Shown here: positions 16,709 to 20,374 of the stretch, in pieces
Layout of the letters: each line of letters starts with the position of its first letter
How positions within the stretch are numbered: position 1 is the first letter of the stretch
Assembly: GCA_003173915.1 (NCBI GenBank)
Contig: PPGL01000069.1
Coordinates: forward strand, 1 to 20,374
Direction: 5' to 3'
Length of the DNA stretch: 20,374 nucleotides
DNA from: Candidatus Levyibacteriota bacterium
GTDB lineage: Bacteria; Patescibacteria; Microgenomatia; Levybacterales; UBA12049
The notes under the pieces: generated by a model
The model's database searches: none
Told to the model about the DNA's origin: nothing
The model's input: only the letters and a program-made list of their open reading frames with translations
Translations under genes and position numbers: made by a program

Positions 16709-16732
16709 TCTCACACTTGAGCGCAAGTGAGA
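16709..16732 (-). other. Stem-loop immediately after the YfhO-like gene stop, without a T tract
   Basis: On the minus strand CACTTG-type pairing (6 bp) plus an outer TCT/AGA arm with a 2-nt bulge closes around a four-base GC-rich loop. The stem begins 3 nt after the TAG of the 732-residue gene. It is GC-richer than the surrounding DNA. No T run follows on either strand, so it is not a classical intrinsic terminator; a 3'-end stabiliser, a U-tract-independent terminator or chance are all possible. Confidence 0.4.
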
Positions 16733-16735
16733 TTG

Positions 16736-18934
16736 CTACTTTTGCATTTCTAAAACAGGTACAGAACCGAATAAGACATATCCTTGACCATCAATATCAA
16801 TTGTTACAACATGTCCATTGTTTGCATAAAATGGAATAGATTCCCAATATAGATTAGAACTACTAGAATATGAAGAAATTTTTCTCACTTGTTTTCCTGA
16901 CAGCATAACACTAATAGTTGCGTCACCCATCAAATCTTTTGCTTTATCATATTTAAATAGTTGCACATGCAAAATATACTTTCCTTTTTTTAAAGGTTTC
17001 GAATATAAAACTTTTGTTTGATTTCCATCAACTTGCATAATATCTTTGCCAAATAAAATTCTGTTATCAATAAACGACTGATGTAACTTTGGATCTAAAA
17101 TATTTTTTGTGTAGATACTATCATGGCGTATCAAGAGATTTTTTCCAACTTTTTCAGGATTAACTTCAAGCTGGTATTCTTCTTTTGTTTTACTCAAGAG
17201 TGTTTGAGGATTTGATTCTGTTGTACAGTACTCTAGCGATATTGTTCCGTATCCGCTTTTGCATTGATAGGTTAAATCAGGAAGGGAAAGAATATAAATA
17301 TTTCCGAATTGCTTTTTTAGTGTTGCCAATTTTATAAAACTATCTACATCAAAATTTGGATAATTTTCTTGCCATTTAAAATTTTTGTCAACAATAATAT
17401 AGCGAATACCTCGAAGTTCCATAGCACGAATGATTTGCTCTTGCGGTAATTGTAAATCAGTGAGATATCGAAGTTCCAAAAAATGAGGAGAAAGTAAATA
17501 TGGGAATCTTTCAAATTGGACAAGGTTTCTAATTGGCAGGAGACTAGTATAAGGATTTTTATATAACAAAATCGATTGATTGTATGAAGATTCCCCATTA
17601 GACCACGTGTAATCTGTTGCCAAACTATGAAGTATTTTTGTCGTTGGAGGAAAATACATTTTTTCGTCAGGGAAAGAATTAAGGTATTGTTGTGCATCAA
17701 AATATTCCTGGGGCAATTGTGAAACAAACAAATAATTTGCATGTTGCGTAATATGCATAATTGGTAATGCAATAAAAATTCCCCCGATAATAAAGAAAAA
17801 GGCCTTACTTACAAAATATCCCTTAAATAACCTTTGCAATGCGAAATAACTAACAATGAAGAAAAAAACAAAATCAAAAAATAAAAATCGATGAGTTGCC
17901 TGCAAAGAATCCATTAAAGGAATTTTGTCAAACATCCATCCGAAAATATTAATTGGGCTTTTTGTACCAAGCATTATTGATGCAACAAATAAATAGCCTA
18001 ACAACAAAGCTATTTTCTTTTTAAAGCTAATTGTAGCGTAAAGAAAACAAAATGCGAAAAGCACTCCAAACCCTTTAATAATATTTATATCTGTTTGGGC
18101 AAGATTTAAGCCTGCAAGGAAACTATCTACCGACCCATATGAAAGATATCCTAGGTAATGCCTATCGGATCCATTTGCAAATAATGAACTAATAAATGGA
18201 ATATTAATGAGTATTGAAAGACCGAGGAAAATTGAGGAAAACATAATTGTTTTTTTTATGTTTTTTAACAAAGTTTTTGCGAAGAAAAGATAGATAAGTA
18301 TTGTTACAAAGATAACAATAGGAAAAAATGCTACGCTGATATTAAAAAAGAGTGAGAATAAAATTCCAGTAAGAATACTCACAATCACAAGTTTTTTACT
18401 TTTAATTTTTTCTATATTCATACACGTCCAAATCAGAAGAGTAAAATACAAGAGTAAATTGCTATACATTACTCCATCATGTGTTTCAACAAGGAGTGAA
18501 TATTTATATGGATAGAAAATAAAAACAAACGCTGCGATAATAAAGGCAGTCCAAGATACTTTTTTAAAAAGCACTTGTACAAAAATATATAAACTTACAA
18601 ACTGCGTTACAATCATTGAGAGAAAATAAAAGACAATTGGATGAAGGAAAAGTACTTGTGAAATCGATTGATACCCAATTTTAAATAATGAGTACCAACG
18701 AGAATAATGATAAAAATCTACACAATCGAAGCAATTAGTATTATCTTGGGCAAGTAAGCTTCTATTATCAAAAAGGATATTTTTCAGATGCCCAAAATAA
18801 TCAAAGGAAAAAATATACTCACCAACAAGTGTAATTGTATTCTTTGGAATAAAGAAGTTAACAATATATCCGGCAATAAAAATTATTCCCAAAATAATAA
18901 GAAGTACTTTATGTTTTAAAAATATTTTTTTCAT
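16736..18934 (-). CDS. YfhO/AftD-like GT-C membrane glycosyltransferase with C-terminal beta domain
   Basis: A 732-residue protein of the same plan as the one at 13243-15402. It has an N-terminal TM helix (8-28), an outside loop with SFDYFGHLKN (43-52) and a Cys-containing DNTNCFDCVDFYHYSRW stretch (64-80), then about a dozen TM helices to residue 395. DSLQATHRFLFF (342-353) is the counterpart of the FREASKF motif. A soluble region (about 400-580) with GIRYIIVDKNF (509-519) follows, then a beta-sandwich-like end (about 590-732) that looks like a carbohydrate-binding module. Proposed role: adding a lipid-phosphate-linked sugar to a surface glycan. ATG at 18934 lies 1 nt after the GT4 stop. An in-frame TTG at 18982 would overlap that gene by 47 bp and was rejected. 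A stem-loop follows the TAG. Glycosyltransferase activity is inferred from topology and family likeness. Confidence 0.72.
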   Translation of the reverse strand: MKKIFLKHKVLLIILGIIFIAGYIVNFFIPKNTITLVGEYIFSFDYFGHLKNILFDNRSLLAQDNTNCFDCVDFYHYSRWYSLFKIGYQSISQVLFLHPIVFYFLSMIVTQFVSLYIFVQVLFKKVSWTAFIIAAFVFIFYPYKYSLLVETHDGVMYSNLLLYFTLLIWTCMNIEKIKSKKLVIVSILTGILFSLFFNISVAFFPIVIFVTILIYLFFAKTLLKNIKKTIMFSSIFLGLSILINIPFISSLFANGSDRHYLGYLSYGSVDSFLAGLNLAQTDINIIKGFGVLFAFCFLYATISFKKKIALLLGYLFVASIMLGTKSPINIFGWMFDKIPLMDSLQATHRFLFFDFVFFFIVSYFALQRLFKGYFVSKAFFFIIGGIFIALPIMHITQHANYLFVSQLPQEYFDAQQYLNSFPDEKMYFPPTTKILHSLATDYTWSNGESSYNQSILLYKNPYTSLLPIRNLVQFERFPYLLSPHFLELRYLTDLQLPQEQIIRAMELRGIRYIIVDKNFKWQENYPNFDVDSFIKLATLKKQFGNIYILSLPDLTYQCKSGYGTISLEYCTTESNPQTLLSKTKEEYQLEVNPEKVGKNLLIRHDSIYTKNILDPKLHQSFIDNRILFGKDIMQVDGNQTKVLYSKPLKKGKYILHVQLFKYDKAKDLMGDATISVMLSGKQVRKISSYSSSSNLYWESIPFYANNGHVVTIDIDGQGYVLFGSVPVLEMQK

Positions 18935-18935
18935 A

Positions 18936-20177
18936 TTAGGAATTGATGAGTGATTGCACGACAGCAAATTCTTTTTTAGCAATAGTATCCCAACTAAATT
19001 TTCTAGCGATATCTACTGCTTCTATAGTTTTTTCTTTTTTTGCAACTGCAGAAAGATGCGAGTATGAAAGTATTGCTTCTGCAGCTTTTTGTATGTTTCC
19101 ATTTTCAATCACGTACATACTTTTTCCCGACAAGGAAAATGTTTTCTTGGCTGACTGAAAAACATTCATGTCGTAAAATACAGCAGGCAAACCATATGAG
19201 AATGCCTCTAAGATTGTTATTACCGGGAAAAGAGGCTCTTGATGGGCTAAGTGAATGAAAACTTCGCTTTTAGATAGTAGCTCTGTTTTTTTCTTTTCCG
19301 AAATATCTCCACAAACAATAACATTCTTTTTTAAACCTCTTTTATCAACTTCTTGTTGTATCGCTTCGTGAATTGTTGCATCAGCATGACCAGCCAAAAC
19401 AAGCAGTGCATCTGATTTTTCCCCAACAACCTCACTCCACATTGCAAGTACATCAAATATTCCTTTTTCGACAGTATGTCGTCCAATGTAAATTCCTAAG
19501 TATTCTTTTTTGGAACTTGGTAAAGATTTGGGAACATTTACTCCCGAAGGCGTATAATCAATTGTATTTTTCTTATAATCTTTTTTAATTTTCTTGACGA
19601 AATCTTCACTGACAGTAAAAACATAGTCAGCACTTGAAATTGTATGTTTCATGAGAAAAACACTAAAAAAAATAGTTGCAGTTGTAACAAATGCTCGTAT
19701 AAAACCAAGACCCTTTTTTTTAAGACTTAAAAAATATGTTTTATAACTTTTATCTAAAATTCCATAATTCAAAACATCTATAACTACTTTTACCTGGGGG
19801 TATCTTTTTTTCAGTAATAGTGAAACAAGATATAATTGAGTGAATTCTCCCATTGGAAAATAAAAAACTTTTGTCCCTACTTTTGCTAACTTTGAACATA
19901 TGTTAAAAAGTATAATTGTTGAGGAAATCGTTTCTAGAAAAAACCAGAGAATAAAATATTTTTTTTGAAGATTATTAATCCACTTAGGACTTCTATATTG
20001 GATAATCTTTTGAGAAGGCACAATATCTGAATAAATAGTTGAAGCATTGTCTAAGAGTAAAACGTCCATTTTCGAAGGTAAACGCTTTAGAAATTCTCGT
20101 AACCGTACGTATCCTCCAGCATAAGAAGATAAATATGTCTGGTGCCAAGTAACAATTGCTACGTCAGTCTTTAGCAT
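18936..20177 (-). CDS. GT4-family glycosyltransferase with unusual EX9E spacing
   Basis: A 413-residue GT-B enzyme. The N-terminal domain starts with VAIVTWHQTYLSSYAGGYVRL (6-26), whose GGYVR matches the family's glycine-rich loop. FTVSEDFVKK and YTPSGVNVP mark the linker. The donor domain has GIYIGRHTVEKGIFDVL, with Arg and Lys at the expected phosphate-binding positions, and HQEPLFPVITILEAFSYGLP, where the two catalytic-site glutamates are separated by nine residues instead of the usual seven. A hydrophobic stretch in the middle (about 158-176) may anchor it to the membrane. It probably adds one sugar to a lipid-linked glycan. It opens a two-gene unit with the GT-C gene 1 nt behind it, and the start is confirmed by a TATAAT box 6 nt before ATG at 20177. 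Donor unknown. Confidence 0.85.
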   Translation of the reverse strand: MLKTDVAIVTWHQTYLSSYAGGYVRLREFLKRLPSKMDVLLLDNASTIYSDIVPSQKIIQYRSPKWINNLQKKYFILWFFLETISSTIILFNICSKLAKVGTKVFYFPMGEFTQLYLVSLLLKKRYPQVKVVIDVLNYGILDKSYKTYFLSLKKKGLGFIRAFVTTATIFFSVFLMKHTISSADYVFTVSEDFVKKIKKDYKKNTIDYTPSGVNVPKSLPSSKKEYLGIYIGRHTVEKGIFDVLAMWSEVVGEKSDALLVLAGHADATIHEAIQQEVDKRGLKKNVIVCGDISEKKKTELLSKSEVFIHLAHQEPLFPVITILEAFSYGLPAVFYDMNVFQSAKKTFSLSGKSMYVIENGNIQKAAEAILSYSHLSAVAKKEKTIEAVDIARKFSWDTIAKKEFAVVQSLINS

Positions 20178-20189
20178 ATAAAGATTATA
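20178..20189 (-). promoter_or_regulatory. Predicted leaderless promoter for the GT4/GT-C unit
   Basis: A perfect TATAAT (20189-20184), then CTTTAT, then ATG at 20177 on the minus strand. It lies in the 50-bp gap after the aminotransferase stop, with no Shine-Dalgarno sequence and only a poor -35 (TGTCTT, 16-bp spacer). Nothing else is recognised in that gap. Confidence 0.65.
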
Positions 20190-20227
20190 TCGTAAAGAAA
20201 TAACGAAGACAGCGTATTTTGATAAAA

Positions 20228-20374
20228 TTACTTTGTGAAGATTTTCACTATTTCGTCCATCTCTTTTTCCGTTAACTCTGGATTATTACCAAAATATAAT
20301 CCTTGTTCGTGAGCAAGTTTTGCATTTGGATTCTTAACGTTAAGTTTCTTCGTGTATTTACTGTAGAACGGCTG
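20228..20374 (-). CDS. DegT/DnrJ/EryC1 (RfbH-like) PLP-dependent sugar aminotransferase, C-terminal end
   Basis: The last 48 codons of a gene that enters from beyond the window, ending in TAA at 20230-20228. The readable peptide begins QPFYSKYTKKLNVKNPNAK and continues with AHEQGLYFGNNPELTEKEMD before the final IVKIFTK. A conserved Asn-Ala, an HEQGLYFGN-type stretch and a P-x-L-T-x-x-E-x-x-x-I-V-x-x-F ending are typical of the C-terminus of DegT/RfbH-type enzymes, which use pyridoxal phosphate to aminate or dehydrate keto-sugar nucleotides. The cofactor lysine is outside the window. It would supply a modified sugar nucleotide for the glycosyltransferases downstream. The subfamily (transaminase or 3-dehydrase) cannot be decided from this fragment. 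Confidence 0.72.
   Translation of the reverse strand, partial: QPFYSKYTKKLNVKNPNAKLAHEQGLYFGNNPELTEKEMDEIVKIFTK

Noticed and set aside
17344..17772. 142-codon minus-strand frame inside the YfhO-like gene
   Set aside because: It is a shifted frame of a clearly coding region, with no recognisable domain and no independent start context.
18935..18982. In-frame TTG start for the YfhO-like gene at 18982
   Set aside because: It lies inside the upstream GT4 gene. ATG at 18934, 1 nt after that gene's stop, begins the typical MKK-hydrophobic start.
19720..19735. Run of nine A (minus strand) in the GT4 gene as a possible slippage or programmed frameshift site
   Set aside because: The frame is intact across it and encodes an ordinary Lys-rich turn; such runs are common at this base composition, and no useful product lies in another frame.

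Overview
This is a low-GC window (roughly one third G+C by eye) that is almost entirely a surface-glycan assembly locus. Fifteen of the seventeen coding regions I can support are glycosyltransferases, GT-C-fold membrane proteins, acyltransferases or a sugar aminotransferase. The other two are a truncated glycosyltransferase and a membrane protein I do not recognise. All genes lie on the minus strand except one acyltransferase (7359-8645). TGA is used as a stop, so the code is standard (not the TGA=Gly code of Gracilibacteria/Absconditabacteria). Very low GC, weak or absent Shine-Dalgarno sequences, promoters placed directly on start codons, a 7-bp tandem repeat running through a coding frame, and a concentration of very large GT-C membrane proteins together suggest a Candidate Phyla Radiation (Patescibacteria) genome, perhaps Microgenomates-like. 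That assignment is inference; the window has no rRNA or other phylogenetic marker.

Layout in the direction of transcription, from high to low coordinates. (1) 20228-20374: C-terminal end of a DegT/RfbH-type PLP aminotransferase. (2) 16736-20177: promoter, GT4 glycosyltransferase, then a YfhO/AftD-like GT-C protein. (3) 10272-16670: GT4, second YfhO/AftD-like GT-C, an unrecognised membrane protein with an extracytoplasmic beta-rich domain, and a further GT-C-like protein, all overlapping or abutting. (4) 8748-10232: promoter, GtrB/DPM1-like GT2 (polyprenyl-phosphate sugar synthase type), and an N-terminal half of a GT4 gene. (5) 7359-8645, plus strand: acyltransferase-3 (OafA-like). (6) 6142-7269: promoter, GT4. 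(7) 1-6082: promoter, hexapeptide acetyltransferase, WbbL-like GT2, a 1028-residue fusion of an O-antigen ligase/polymerase-like domain to a GT-C domain, a GT39-like GT-C, and the first 30 residues of another GT4.

How the parts may work together (inference from families): the aminotransferase makes a modified sugar nucleotide. Cytoplasmic GT4/GT2 enzymes build a lipid-linked oligosaccharide. The GtrB-like GT2 charges polyprenyl phosphate with a sugar, and the five GT-C-type proteins use such lipid-phosphate sugars outside the membrane. The ligase-like half of the fusion polymerises or transfers the glycan, and the two acyltransferases decorate it. No Wzx flippase, ABC exporter or initiating phosphoglycosyltransferase is visible here.

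The most striking points are an exact TATAAT-type box, 6 nt, ATG arrangement at four separate start codons (predicted leaderless transcripts); the ligase/GT-C fusion; and a GT4 gene that lost its donor-binding domain next to the only plus-strand gene and carries a 7-bp repeat expansion in its surviving half. No RNA genes, CRISPR arrays, insertion sequences or complete intrinsic terminators were recognised. No gap between genes exceeds about 105 bases.
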